Source: Ciborinia camelliae (taxonomy: Eukaryota; Ascomycota; Leotiomycetes; Helotiales; Sclerotiniaceae). From it: DNA of 64,000 nt. This document shows positions 10,827 to 22,900 of this stretch, one piece after another. Position 1 is the first letter of the stretch; the number at the start of each line of letters is the position of its first letter. The notes under the pieces are model-generated. The model was given only the letters and a program-made list of their open reading frames with translations. It was not told where the DNA came from and did not search any database. A program made the translations under genes and the position numbers. The stretch is taken from the NCBI GenBank assembly GCA_025890175.1, contig JANPYM010000006.1, positions 1,086,376-1,150,375 on the forward strand, given 5' to 3'.

Positions 10827-13210
10827 GATTTGATTTCTCATTTCTATTTGCAAACGACAATGCGAAAGAAAGGCTAGGTAAGGTAGGGTACAGTTGGTAG
10901 GGTAGGGCAACTATCAATCAATGGTGGTGAAGGATCCATTCACTTGGAGCCTTGGGAGGATGAAGGAGTGTGAGCCGTTAGAACCAACCTATGAGTGAGA
11001 TTTGGTGCAATGCATCAATGATGCATGTAGTCAGTGGCACTGGCATATCACTGGCATATCTATGCAGTTTTAGACTCTTTACCTTAGAGGCTGTCAATTA
11101 TGCGGATTGTACAAACGCCTAGAGATCGTAAAATATGATGAATCGTTTTTCCTAACTTCCCATCATCCATGGTCAAGGTTCCTCAAATGCGAAACCCATC
11201 ATTGGGATTTTTACGCCCCCAACAAACTGTATAGATCCGTACCTACTCCTACTACCTACTACCTACCTATGGTACTGTAGTAGCTTTTGTACTCTGCCGG
11301 GACCTTTTTCCCCAATGACCTCGAATGATGGCATATTGAGGTCATACAATAGACCTAGATCGAAGTGCAGGAACCATGCGATACATCGAAAAGGGAGAAA
11401 AGATATGTTTAAGATAGGTATGTTGCCGAGATATTTCATTCGTGAATCTTGTCCATCATGCCATATCGCACATATCGGTGCGGTAGTAACAGTCGGCTAA
11501 TTTGTATTCTGCGAAAACCTGGTACAGAGATACTTATGGTCGTACTGTACACCTCAGTTGTTAGTTTTAATATACAACATCTCCATTGTACGAGTCGTAG
11601 CCAGGTTCTCGTCAACTGGGCAGCAGTACAGAATTCGATTGATCCGCTTTTCACTCAAGGCGAGACCTCAACCAGACCTCAAAATTCACTGAAGGAGAAG
11701 CACGAAGCCGTGACGTCTAGATCTTCGCATAAAGTGGTAGCCAACCGGGTCTTCGATTGGAACGTTTTGTACTCATCTTCATCAGCTGATAATCTCATCA
11801 TACAATACCTACAGAGACAGACAGACAGATGCAGTATTGAATGCGAGAATCGAAAGTCTATTATGAATCTGAGATCAATAAATTTTAAAAATCAATTTTC
11901 CTTTTCAAAAACATCAATCACTTCATTTGGTCATTTTCCTCTTTTTTTTGTTGATTGATATTGAAAATGATTCTTGGTCGAATCAAATCTATTTGTGTCA
12001 CAGTCATATTAAGGTACAAGAAATGCAGGTAAGAAATAATCACTATTTGCACGGATGATTTTTTTCTTGTCTTTTCTGATGCTTGCTGGCCATGAACTCA
12101 TCAATGTTTGCGACCTTCCTGCTACCTTACCATTTCTATTTGCACGACGACCAGCCCAAGTCCTTCCTTCCTTTACCAGCTGTTTACATAGCAATTTCTG
12201 ATTTGCGGCCCAACAGCTCATGAATCACGCGGCCATATTTATGCAACACTGCAGCTGCATGACAGATTATAGAAAAGAGTGTGGAAGGAAAGAGAAGCAG
12301 GGCAGGAGAGCGGTGTCCAAAAAAATGAAAGCATGATGCGTACCCTATTGCAGGAAGTCGGTGATTTTCGTATACTCTCATAGTCCGTCCACCTATCCAT
12401 CGTTTGCAGCATATTATGTAGGAATGAACGTGTAATCATTTGATGATCATACGCATACGCATACGCAGGATCAAAACAAGGGTGGGTAGAAGAACTGATA
12501 TTCTTGACTCGAATCCATGTCATTCCATATGTGATACCCAAGATGCAGCGGACCCTCTTTCGAGCTCATTCCGGTTGTTTGGCACCCTTTAATTTTGGGC
12601 ATCTCTCCATCAAGATTGCTAGTTTTTTTACGAGATACCTTGTAGCCTCGTAGCCAATACATACACAAAGGAAAGAAACCATGCCATTCAGATGTTCCGA
12701 CTTTTATCGGCTTCGGGCATCACTCCTTCGGCATCCCGAACATAGTCTTGCCGAGTACGGAAGTAGATCGAGAAAATTAGATCTGTAAGGGTCTAGAATA
12801 GCCGCCGACTTCCTTTTCTTTTCAAAGTCATCCATGGATCATCACACCATCCAGATCTAGTCAAGAGTTAGAATTGGTTAAAGATTAGGTTATTGTATGA
12901 TATCAGATCAAACGATAACCAACAGAAAACGGCAAAAGATATATGAAGTACCTAGGCAGATATCTAAGTACTGTCATATCAATTAATATTTCGTTTGCAA
13001 GAAAATGGGGGTCCGTTGTTGTTCTCGAGCTCGGCTAACAACGGTGAAGGAGGTTTGATCATAAGGTTAAGATCCTGATCTGCCATTCGAGATGATATGA
13101 TATATAATATATGTGATTGCACAGAAGGAAAGTCAAAGCCCCTTAAAATAACTCGGGTGTGGCGGTTGTGCCTTAAGTGGCTGCAGAATTGTGTTTATTA
13201 GCTCAGAGTC

Positions 13211-13266
13211 TTGGACTTTACACTTTGGACTTTGGTTGAACTTTGGACTTTAGACTTTGGACTTTC
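13211..13266. repeat. Degenerate TTTGGAC/ACTTTGG tandem repeat
   Basis: A 7-bp-like motif (ACTTTGG/TTTGGAC) recurs about six times with small variations about 650 bp upstream of the transporter ATG. Confidence 0.75.
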
Positions 13267-13915
13267 AGCCCTGAAGGCCACAGGATGGTCCACACTGTAG
13301 GTACTTAATAATCAGTTGAATCAATTCCCAGTTCCCGGTTCCTTGTTCCTTTAAAATTCCGAACCCGGCACCCAATTATAATACTGTACGTCGATGAGGA
13401 CTACAGTTGTTTATTCGACATCACAAAATGTTGAGGAGTGAAAATGCCGGCCGGAGCCGGTACTCAGAATTTGCGCGGTTCGGATAAAAAGTAAACGTTG
13501 TATGGGAACCTTGGAAATTCTCGTGTGAGGTGAACTGGCAGCTGGGGACCAACAGGACTTTCTAAGGTTGGGCAACGACCGTGAGGTTCGTGGATCGCAA
13601 TGAACTGGTGAGTCGTGACACTTGGTGCAGGTGTGTTTTATACCATTACGTAAGCCGACTAGGTACCTACCTGTACCTACCAGGTTTTCTATGGATGGAA
13701 TGATGCACGGGCGTTTTTTGAAAGGTACTGAGTACCGCTTTTCATACTCCAGCTACCAACCTAGGGGATTCAGCTATAGTGTTTTTGAAAACTTCCTTCA
13801 ATTCATCCATTTGAACCCGGCCAGTTTTCATTCCTCTTTGAACTTTCAGTTGATAGGTAAGGTCAATGACATTCACCTGCTGTTTAATACTTTCAGCCTA
13901 TCCCGGATAGAAAAC

Positions 13916-15900
13916 ATGCCGGTATCAAAATATCTTCCATTTGCTTCAAGGACAACAGATGCGCAAGCAGTGACCTATCTCCTGGCCGTGTGTCTTTTTT
14001 CCATCTCCTTTCTAGTTTTCCTCAATAGCAGCGTATCATTCGTCATCACTGATCTCATTGGAATAAAAGAAGGCGTGGGGGACTTGGTGGGCACTCTTGT
14101 ACGACCCCATGAATGTCAATTATTTTTAAAAATTGAAAATACTTACGCGCCGTTAGGGGTTCGTGGATGAAGTAGTTGCTTTATTAGCTTGTCCCGCGTG
14201 GGGAATCCTCAGTGATCGACTTGGTGTTCGGGTGGTTTGCGTCTTAGGGTACTTGATTGTTGGCCTTGCATTGATCTTATTCGTGCAAGCAAAGAATGTC
14301 TTCCCACAACTCTTACTTGCGAGATTGTTCTTCTCTGTGGGGGGAGCTGCTACGTGAGTCTATTCCGAGCGACATCATATCCGCATGCTAACCGAGATTG
14401 TAGTGCAACGATGGTGACCGCAATCCTACCTTCGATGATAGCCCGAGAGACCGATAATTCGGAGGATTCCCTTACTTCGAGATCAGCCTTGCCGGGAAAT
14501 GCCCGCCACAGTATTGCTACCGAATCTATAGATTCCGAGATCACCATAACACCTACCAACTATAATGGAAGATATGGGAGTTCCCTTGGCGGTCATTCAA
14601 AATTCACGAAGCAAAGCGGATCGAGCCCCCCGCGGTTGGCCGGTTTAGTCGGGGTATTTACAGGTTGCGGGGCACTCGTGGCACTAATTGCATTTTTGCC
14701 ATTGCCAGCGCAGTTCTCACGAATGAAAGGGGTATCTCAAGGTCAAGCGGTGGCCGATAGTTTCTACGTGGTCGGAGTTGTGTCACTCATGGTGTCTTGC
14801 TTCTGCTTCATTGGCCTCCGGGGCTTGGCAGGCGAAGAGGGTAAAGGGTGGCGCCTACTTCTCGGTAGACCAATGGTCAGAGACACTGCGGAATTAGACT
14901 ACTCTCATCATGGACGAGACGAAACGGAGAAGTTTCAGCCATACTGGAAACTAATCTCAGATTCAACGATTCTGGGATTTAAAGATGCACAAATCGGCCT
15001 TGGTTACCTAGGAGGATTTGTCGCACGTGCATCATCTGTTGGAATATCACTCTTCATTCCACTTTATATTAACTCATATTTCATTGGAAATGGGTTTTGC
15101 CAAGGATCTCCGAACGATCCGTCACCTGAACTCAAGAAAGAATGTCGTAGAGCATACGTTCTTGCGGCGGAATTGACTGGAGCGTCTCAATTAATCGCTT
15201 TGCTTTGTGCTCCTCTATTTGGTTATCTCTCAGATCGATATCGTCGTTTCAATACACCGCTCCTCGTAGCTAGTATTTTCGGCATAGTTGGATACATAGG
15301 TTTCGCTCAACTCGTTAGCCCTGAACCACAAAATATCAATGGTAGAGGAGGAAGTCCTATAGTTTTTGTTCTAGTCGCATTGATTGGCATCAGTCAAATA
15401 GGGGCGGTAAGTTCTTTGGCAGATTCTCTATTTTATTTCACTCTCCTCATCCCTAAACGATGATACATGATCTACCACATCACCACGTGGCTATTATACC
15501 AAGCTAACCTCTTGAACAGATTGTCTGCAGTCTTGGCTTGTTAGGAAGAGGTGTACTTGGTGATGAAGGTGGCTACAATTTATCTTCTCAGCTTCGAGAT
15601 GCAGCGAGCGATCCGGATCCAAATTCGAACGTTACAGCCGAAACAGCACCACTCATAGTGTCTTCATCAATACGTAAGACCCCATCAAGAAACCACCTTA
15701 AAGGATCTATAGCTGGTGTCTACTCTCTATCCGGGGGTGCTGCAATTTTACTACTCACAAAAATTGGTGGCTACCTTTTCGATAATCTTTCCACGGGTGC
15801 TCCATTCTACATGATGGCAATATTTAATGCTGTACTTCTAGTAATTGGCATCGGAGCTGGAATTTACCGCGAAGTCAGAACAGCCCAAAAGGATCGATGA
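13916..15900 (+). CDS. Major facilitator superfamily transporter
   Basis: Twelve-helix membrane transporter of unknown substrate. Four exons (13916-14098, 14157-14353, 14404-15406, 15520-15900) give 587 residues. Hydrophobic helices begin at 'AVTYLLAVCLFSISFLVFLNS'. The MFS A-motif is 'GILSDRLGVRVVCVLG' after helix 2, with a pseudo-symmetric copy 'GYLSDRYRRF' in the second half. A long hydrophilic loop near residues 132-180, rich in Ser/Thr, follows helix 4; another near 475-510 precedes the last helices. The protein ends 'GAGIYREVRTAQKDR'. The start was chosen as the first ATG before helix 1. The loop positions differ from drug/sugar porters, so no specific subfamily is claimed. Confidence 0.86.
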
Positions 15901-16103
15901 GCTCATTACTTTGATCCGTGGCATCAGTTTGATCAGACTTCTCACGTGGGAATTCAAGAGTTTCTTATAGGGTTTAGAGTTTATTGACGTTACTATCCGA
16001 AAACGATTCACCAATACTTTAAGATTTCATTTCGAATGCTCGTTGCGATTCAACTCCAAGATTAGATGACACCCAGATCTTCATCGGCAATCCTTGCTCG
16101 AAG

Positions 16104-16676
16104 CTACTCGGAAAATTTGACATGTCGACCCCTGGCCCCGCCTTTCTTGCTCGTGCCGCCTCTGTATTCCTGAGGTAATTCTTCGTCAGAAAGTGCAAGA
16201 TGTTCCATATCATCATCGCCGTCATCTGCCTCCTCGGCCCTTGACTTGTTCTTCGCTTTTTTCTGTAGACGAGTGCGTCTCCTACGAGGCTTTGCTGCTT
16301 TCTCTTCATCAGAAAGTGCCAGGTCTTCCGGGTTAGTGTTATCGCTGGCAGTTAACGCAAAACGTTCAGGGTAGTCGTCGTCGCGACCTTCAAAAGTGTT
16401 GAAGTTATATGGATTGCCCGCGGAGAAGTATGTGGTAGAGATGACTTGGGGTGCAGAGCGTTGTTGCTCCTGAAATTGGCGCTCTGTTGGTCTTGCTGTT
16501 TGCGGCCACTGTGTTGTATATTGGGGATTAGGGGCCTGGTTAAATGTGTCGCCCAGATCAGCAAAATTTACTGAGCCTTGAGTGTTCAGCTTTATGATAT
16601 CGCAATTTAGGCATGTACGCCATTCGAGGTTGTAGCCGTGAATTGGGCATGCATTTGGATCTTTGAAAGCAGCCAT
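16104..16676 (-). CDS. Conserved-looking hypothetical protein with N-terminal C-H/C-x2-C motif
   Basis: Single-exon frame of 190 residues, not recognised. It begins MAAFKDPNACPIHGYNLEWRTCLNCDIIKLN. The Cys-x2-His plus Cys-x2-Cys spacing resembles a small zinc knuckle. The rest is polar: a Gln/Thr-rich middle, two copies of a 'LALSDEE' acidic motif separated by a basic 'KPRRRRTRLQKKAKNKSR' run, and a Gly/Lys/Arg-rich tail. The duplicated 'LALSDEE' motif and basic run suggest a nuclear or nucleolar protein, which is inference only. An upstream in-frame ATG at 16775 would add 33 residues. I chose 16676 because its context (GAAATGGCT) is better and the added residues look like leader. Confidence 0.65.
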   Translation of the reverse strand: MAAFKDPNACPIHGYNLEWRTCLNCDIIKLNTQGSVNFADLGDTFNQAPNPQYTTQWPQTARPTERQFQEQQRSAPQVISTTYFSAGNPYNFNTFEGRDDDYPERFALTASDNTNPEDLALSDEEKAAKPRRRRTRLQKKAKNKSRAEEADDGDDDMEHLALSDEELPQEYRGGTSKKGGARGRHVKFSE

Positions 16677-17880
16677 TTCGGATTTACCAAGGTGTATATT
16701 GGACAAGATTATTGGTTCTGTATAATAAGGAGAATAAAAAGTCCTCGACAGGATAGTTGTCTGAAGAATTGTCATGTTTTTTTTTTTGCGATTGAACTCG
16801 AGTATAAAGGTATAAAGAAATGAAAACAGCTACTGTATATCTACGCCATATCGATATTCTTTGATAGTTCTCTGGTTTTTCTTTGTGCTTCGAATACCCG
16901 ATCATTTTAAGTTGAATTTGAAAACTCTTCATCCCCAATCTTGTTTTGAACGTTAAAGTAAATAAGCTCCTGACCTCCGTCCTTTCTTGATTTGAGCATT
17001 GTTCATGAAAATATAGAATTTCAAATTCAAAAAAATTCCCTGGACAATCAATAATTCCCGTCTGATGTTCACAAAGAACAAGTCCTCGAATTACTAGACC
17101 AATCAAAAATTTTCATCTACTCTGATCCCATATAAATATTCTGATCCCATATAAATTGAATCTAAAAACTCTAAAAGTTCACACAATTTTTATCGATCAT
17201 TCTCGATTGCTGCAAGAATGCACGAGGAATGAAAACATAAGACTTCAAACTTTACTACCCAACTCAAGGTAGGACAAAGCAACACAACAATCATCACGTT
17301 TCTTTCAATCTAATTAAGAGATCACATGTCTGTAGGAGAGGACAAATGGAAAGATCCTAGAAAATTCCCCAAAAAGAAGAAAAAAAAGCTCCTAGAACTT
17401 CGGAAATCGGGAATCGGGAAGATCTTCTTGCCAACGAACTCGACTATCTGAAAGGGTTATACCAGTCCTCGGAACGGAATATAGGAGAATTTTCTCATGA
17501 TCTGGGAAATTGATAACATGATTTTTTTAAATTGATTTTATTGTACTGGCGTGTATTCCCCGTTCCCGTTCCCGTTTCTTGTGATACCGAGGGGTAGGTG
17601 GTAGTGAGGAAACGATTACTCGATGTAGAATTTAGATTGCTCGAAATTGAAAATGGAAATTGACGTGACTGGAGAGGGAAGGTTGAAGGATGGTCAGACC
17701 GTCGATTTCTATATAAAATTCCGATGGTGTTTTGATTTATCAATATATGAGGTGCATCGGTCACATTCAAAATTCAAATTCAAGTTGTAGAATTGGAACT
17801 CGTGCCTGCCTTGATTATACTTCTGGGAGGAGGTGTGGAAATTCGAATGCCAGTGGAAGGAATTAACTCGGTATGAAGTA

Positions 17881-17950
17881 TCCATGGATGGATGGATGAA
17901 TGTATGGATGGATGGGTGGATGGGTGGATGGATGTATCAATGTATCAATA
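17881..17950. repeat. GGAT(G) tetranucleotide-type repeat
   Basis: GGATGGAT units with GGGT and GTAT variants run through 17881-17940, followed by ATCAATGT units to about 17955. Confidence 0.85.
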
Positions 17951-18369
17951 TATCAATGTCTATGTAGATCTACTATGTAGGTCTCGAAGAGAAGTATAAT
18001 TGGTTCCGATAGGATGGGGAGAAAATCATAATATAAATATAGATATAAATATAAATATAAATACTTGGGTATAATATAATATAAATTTTTAGTTTTGTTG
18101 GAAGTAGTACTCGAGACAATAGATAACCTTCCAATAGATCACAGATGATACCTAAGACTCGAGAATTCAGAAATGAAAATGATAGGAAAGCACAAAGAAA
18201 ATAATAAATTGATGAAGTTGAAACCCAATATCCAATAACGCTCCTCAATTGGATGGAGCAGATGATCCAAGGGGAGAGGTAGGGTGGTCTGGACCGAGGT
18301 GTATGCATTTGCGCGTTTGTAGATCCTCCCCAGTTTGTCTCCTCCGTCTTCTCCTCCCGAACGTCCTCA

Positions 18370-18410
18370 CAACATACAACATACAACATACAACATCAAC
18401 AGCAACATCA
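18370..18410. repeat. ACAACAT heptamer repeat
   Basis: Three perfect ACAACAT units, then degenerate CAACAN units. It lies in the probable 5' leader of the gene at 18910. Confidence 0.75.
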
Positions 18411-18909
18411 ATACCAACATCCACATCAATATTCATCCTGACAACTTCCGCAACAACGACATATTGATTGATATTGATGGACAACACTACTTAATGAATA
18501 CAACAGTTTAAAAGTAATATCTTACTTACCATACAAAACTGAATACCCATCGGAATAAATTATTGACAGGTAGGAAAGCAATATAATCCATTCCTCATTC
18601 CAAAACAATAAAGTACTGATACAATAAAAGGTACAACATCTTAAACCTTGAACTTAAACCGCTGTTTGTCAAACCAACCTGTCAAAGCTACATATTTTTG
18701 GTGTACGAAGCATCAATCAACCCCAATCTAAACATCAAACAACTATATACCTAACCAATAACCAGTTTTCCTTTACCTTGATCTACATCTACATCAACAC
18801 TTCCGATCCTGCAGAAATCTATCTCAAGGATAGCTTCCGCGTGTCATCTAGGAACTTGATAGATATCTAGGCATATCGTCAGAAGATTATTTGATTTAAT
18901 TCGCAAGAA

Positions 18910-19929
18910 ATGTCGGGCATACCGCGATATAACAATGCACCAATAAATGCACGATCGGGTGTTCCTGTCACTCCATCCGGGGCATCCCCTCAAACGGCAG
19001 AGAGCCACAGCAACCCCACAACCACATCATCTCCCCTCTCCTCGTATCCACGAGCACAACCCGCAGCTGCCGTAGCTCGCGCTACCGGGCTCGCAAACTC
19101 GCAACGTTACGAGCCTACTGCTACTGCTGCAGAGACGACAGAGAAACCAGAGCCAACGCGCACGATAAAAGAAGATTCCGAGGTGCCGCCAGCACCGCAG
19201 CCAGGTGCTTTTCCTAAGCCGACAACTGGGTTCGCGGGAAGTAGAAATGCGTATACTCCTGAAGCTAAAGCTAAAACTGTACCCCCTCCTCCGAGAGCGG
19301 GGCAAGCTGCAACTATAATGCCACGAAATGCGGATGCGGGGCAGAATAAAGTGGATGAAGTGCATGGGATGGCGAACAAAAATATGGATTACCCTCCTCA
19401 AATGTCGATCCCGCCGCCTAGTATCACCCGCGCACCGTTTTCCTCTACGGTAACGACGGATACGGGTACTGCATCTCAGACACCTGGTTCATATATACCT
19501 AGGCCTCTGCATCCTCAACCGTTTTACTCTATGATAACGACGGATACGGGTACTGCATCTCAGACACCTGATTCATATATGCCTAGGCCTATGCATCCTC
19601 AACCGGTTTCTCTTGCTGATGCATATGCACAACGTGCACAGCAGGATCAAAATGAGGGATCTGGATATGAAAGACGGGGTTTAGAACATCCACCGGGTTA
19701 TGTGCAGAATGCGTATGCTGCTGAACTTACTAGTGATCAGAGGAGAGCTATGGATATTAATGAAGGGAGAGAGGTGAACAGAAGTGGGGGTGGGGGTGTG
19801 TTTGGTGGGGGAAGTGGGGGTGAGGAGCAGGAGGGCATCTGGGGGAGTGCAAAGAGGTGGGTTGGTAGTGCGGGAACTAAATTGAGTGAAGGGGAGAGGG
19901 AGGTTTGGAGGAGAATTAATGGGGAGTAG
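18910..19929 (+). CDS. Proline/threonine-rich low-complexity protein, function unknown
   Basis: Single-exon frame of 339 residues beginning MSGIPRYNNAPINARSGVPVTPSG. It is intrinsically disordered in character: Pro, Ser, Thr, Ala and Gln rich, without membrane segments. A near-perfect internal duplication of 28 residues ('TTDTGTASQTPGSYIPRPLHPQP' and its copy) lies around residues 180-233, encoded by an 84-bp DNA repeat. After a glycine run ('SGGGGVFGGGSGGEE') the C-terminus ends in a compact, likely folded motif 'GIWGSAKRWVGSAGTKLSEGEREVWRRINGE'. This tail, with Trp and an amphipathic helix, is the part most likely to be conserved. ATG context AGAAATGTC is acceptable. I do not recognise a function. 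Confidence 0.72.
   Translation: MSGIPRYNNAPINARSGVPVTPSGASPQTAESHSNPTTTSSPLSSYPRAQPAAAVARATGLANSQRYEPTATAAETTEKPEPTRTIKEDSEVPPAPQPGAFPKPTTGFAGSRNAYTPEAKAKTVPPPPRAGQAATIMPRNADAGQNKVDEVHGMANKNMDYPPQMSIPPPSITRAPFSSTVTTDTGTASQTPGSYIPRPLHPQPFYSMITTDTGTASQTPDSYMPRPMHPQPVSLADAYAQRAQQDQNEGSGYERRGLEHPPGYVQNAYAAELTSDQRRAMDINEGREVNRSGGGGVFGGGSGGEEQEGIWGSAKRWVGSAGTKLSEGEREVWRRINGE
19447..19606 (+). repeat. 84-bp tandem duplication within the coding sequence
   Basis: Copies at about 19447-19522 and 19531-19606 are nearly identical (period 84 bp, 28 codons). The frame is preserved, so the duplication lengthens the protein without breaking it. Confidence 0.85.
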
Positions 19930-22900
19930 TGCAAATTTGGCTATTGGGATACTTAGGAAAATCACGGGACGTCGCATGGGTTGGGGTTATTGGTCTGAGG
20001 AGGAGATGAGATGTACGATAGGATATGATGATACGATGAATACGACGATGGTGTATGATAGTGTATTGTTACGTGGGAGTAGGCTGATACACATATCTGC
20101 AGGAACATTATCCGTGAGTTCAAATTCTAAACAGAGTTAATGATCCTTTCATTATACCTTGAGGGTAGTCTATTGCTTGGTATGGTATGTGACACTCAAT
20201 TGCGTAAGCACCTTGAACCTGACAACCTGAACAACGACCATCAGTATACGCAATAGCTATAGATAGCATCAGCTTCAATACTAAGCAGAAGTATCAATGA
20301 TTGTATCGATAAAAGATAAGAATGACAAGACATGAAGCGCATCCGAATATCACCAGGTTTGAGTGTGAGTGAGAGTGTGGTGTGGTGTGGGTTCGGTGGT
20401 ATTGTATTAGATGGGCATGGGGGGTTTCATCACGGCATTCATACGCACATGTATGTAGGTATGTATATATATATATGTGTGTGTCTACGGACTATCATTC
20501 GTATAGGCTGCGAAGAATGATTTGCACATGGTTTGAAATGCATGGAAGGATATGTGAGCGACGGATTACAAAGAAACGAGAAAGAGAGGGAAGATGGAGA
20601 AAGAAAGAGAGGGATTCAGCATGCCTAATACATATTGTCGTGAATCATCACGCCGGAGTCAAATCATATCAAATCATATTCTAGAATAGAAACATAATTG
20701 CTGACTGACGAGGAACGAAAGCCCTTCCCTGGAAATATTCCAACATGGCTGCCAGCTAGGGTTGGAACTTGGAAGAGAGAGGGTGGGTAATCATGGTGAG
20801 GGTGGTGGTGGTGGTGGTGTGGTGAGAAAGGTACGCGCATTTTCTGCGTCATCGGGGCTTGCGGTTCCCCTGTGAGCATGGGGGAAGGAAAGGGAAGTCA
20901 TCAATGTCCACGGTTCTCACGGACACCAGACCAGGGGGAAATGATGGGAAGGTGAGGTGAGGTGAGGTGATGTGATGGGTAAGGCGGGTCGATCTTCATA
21001 TGAGGTGTGTTATATAACTTATATTGATAGGGATTGTATTGTGGAGTTGTACCCCACTGGTATACCTACCTACCTAGTATTTGGAAGGCTTTTTAACAGC
21101 GAGATTGTCTACGTGCATGAATTTGGTGGACCGATTGGGAAGATTGTGGAAATGAATGTTTAAATGAATGTTAGGGGGTTTTGTGCGCAAAGGGAACGTA
21201 GTGTGGAAGGAAGAAATTTGGATGGTGGGTATAGGAAGAAGGGTACGTCTGGGAACCGAAAATCCCCCGCATGTGAGCTGGAAAGAGAAGGACGATGTAC
21301 TCCGTATGGGTGGTGTGGCTGTGAAGACATGGGGATGATGGACGTCCTGCCCTTTTGGAGAGGAGATCAAGTGTGAAGATGATGTGGTTCGCGGTTTGAG
21401 AAAGATTACCGTGGGATTGTTCGCCTTCTGATGGCGGTTCGAAGTAGATTTGGGAATGTCATTTTCGATATGGCGATATTAAGGTCCATGGGCGGAGAGA
21501 CGGGATGACATAAATGGCATGGCCGTTTGAAATAGATGCCATCATACGATCATACATGAGCATTAGTCCGAAATGTATTCTGCTAGAAGAACTTGAAAGA
21601 GTTCCAGAACAATTTTGTGGGTGCGCGGTGCGCGGGATGATACTTCGATGGAGTCGAAAAGGCTAGAGCTAGAGCTAGGCTAGAGTCCTGCCCTACCCTA
21701 CCCTGCCTTGCCTTGCCCTACCCTGCCCTACGGAACAGCTGAGTCCCGAAACAGGTACTGGGTGGAGTAGATAAAGTGGAGTGAAGCGGGTGATCGGTAT
21801 TTTGGATGGATCATGGATGAGAACTTAAGAAGGTCATAGCGGGGAATTGTTGTTTTCGAAGATACGGTGGTTCCGGAGTTGAAGGGATGTAAATATAACT
21901 TAATATATTATATTGGAGTAGACGATTATGATTGTGATTAGGATGAAAAATAGATGAGGGTTGTTACTTGTTAAGATAGAAAGGATCTGGGTACCTAGGT
22001 AGTTTTGGAAAGGTGTGTGAGTTTGAGTACCTGAAATTGAGCATCTGAGATGATAACTTTATCTAGTTGCCTAGCATCGATCCGTCTAGTGTGTTTGGCT
22101 GGGTAAAGTGCGAAATGTGAAGTGGACAGAATATGAGTCTTGATACTTGATATCTGTTGCGTTAGAGATCCTTCCTGACAGCTTTCGATAAGTTTTCCTC
22201 TTTGGGACAAAGTACAGTTGAACGAACGTGTCAGATCGAAGCTAATTGTCACCACGAAAGGGATAAATCCATCTACTCATTAGTTTGGTTGTGTTGTTCT
22301 TTCTTGTCATTCTCGAGTCTTACTACTCATGGTGTAGTACGGCTTCTACATCACGGAAGTGGTCAATCAAAAGTGATCGGATGCCAGGTAATATATTAAT
22401 ATGCCCGTAGCGAGCGGCGAGGCCAGCCGAATTGGCATAGAATTGGGATATATAGTTATATGTCGATGCCTGTGCTGTCAGTTGTGATCGATGAGCCGGG
22501 GTTAGAGGGGCTGCTGAGGAAAGCCACGGAATATCTGAGGTATGACGAATCGGACATTTAGTCGATCATCAGAATCCTGGTTGAGAGTGAGGGATGGAAA
22601 TGGTAATGAGATGATATACGGTTGGGGGTCGCCGACTATTATGTGACAGGTATCAAGGTTTATCGGCATCAGTCGAAGACTTGATATATCTCGAAGGAAG
22701 GAAGAACTTTTGCCTAGGCGTCAGCCCATAGTTTCCCAGCTACAGCCAGTTAGTCAAATGATTTCAACAGCTAGAAAGAAAACGGAAATCCGTAACAAGC
22801 TAGGCAAGTACTATATTTCCAAATTTCATGATATGTTTTCGCTTCATATATTAAAGTATGGAAGTTTTAGCTCTCCTACAGCTAACAGGTAAGCTAAAAC

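Larger units (their letters stand above)
8704..13915. other. 5.2-kb gene-free region with minisatellites
   Basis: No supportable gene is seen between the aminotransferase promoter and the MFS transporter. The longest open frame (11449-11958, +) starts with TTG, has low-complexity character and no motif. The region carries several simple repeats, listed separately, and copies of the dispersed CCTACC/GGTAGG motif near 11250-11275 and 13661-13683. A CCG-N4-CGG site lies at 13451-13460, about 455 bp before the transporter ATG. Confidence 0.5.
16677..18909. other. 2.2-kb intergenic region with simple repeats
   Basis: Divergent promoter region between two hypothetical genes. It contains a GATG-type run (17881-17950), TA/AAATAT-rich DNA near 18029-18065 and a CAACAT run (18370-18410). 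Its last 500 bp are CT/CA-rich and probably form the leader of the gene at 18910. No gene is seen. Confidence 0.5.

Noticed and set aside
11449..11958. 169-codon open frame in the 5-kb gene-free region
   Set aside because: It starts with TTG, has no ATG in a good position, no motif and a low-complexity composition.
21661..21735. Telomere-like repeat (CCCTA)
   Set aside because: The units are 5 bp and mixed; a fungal telomere unit would be CCCTAA.
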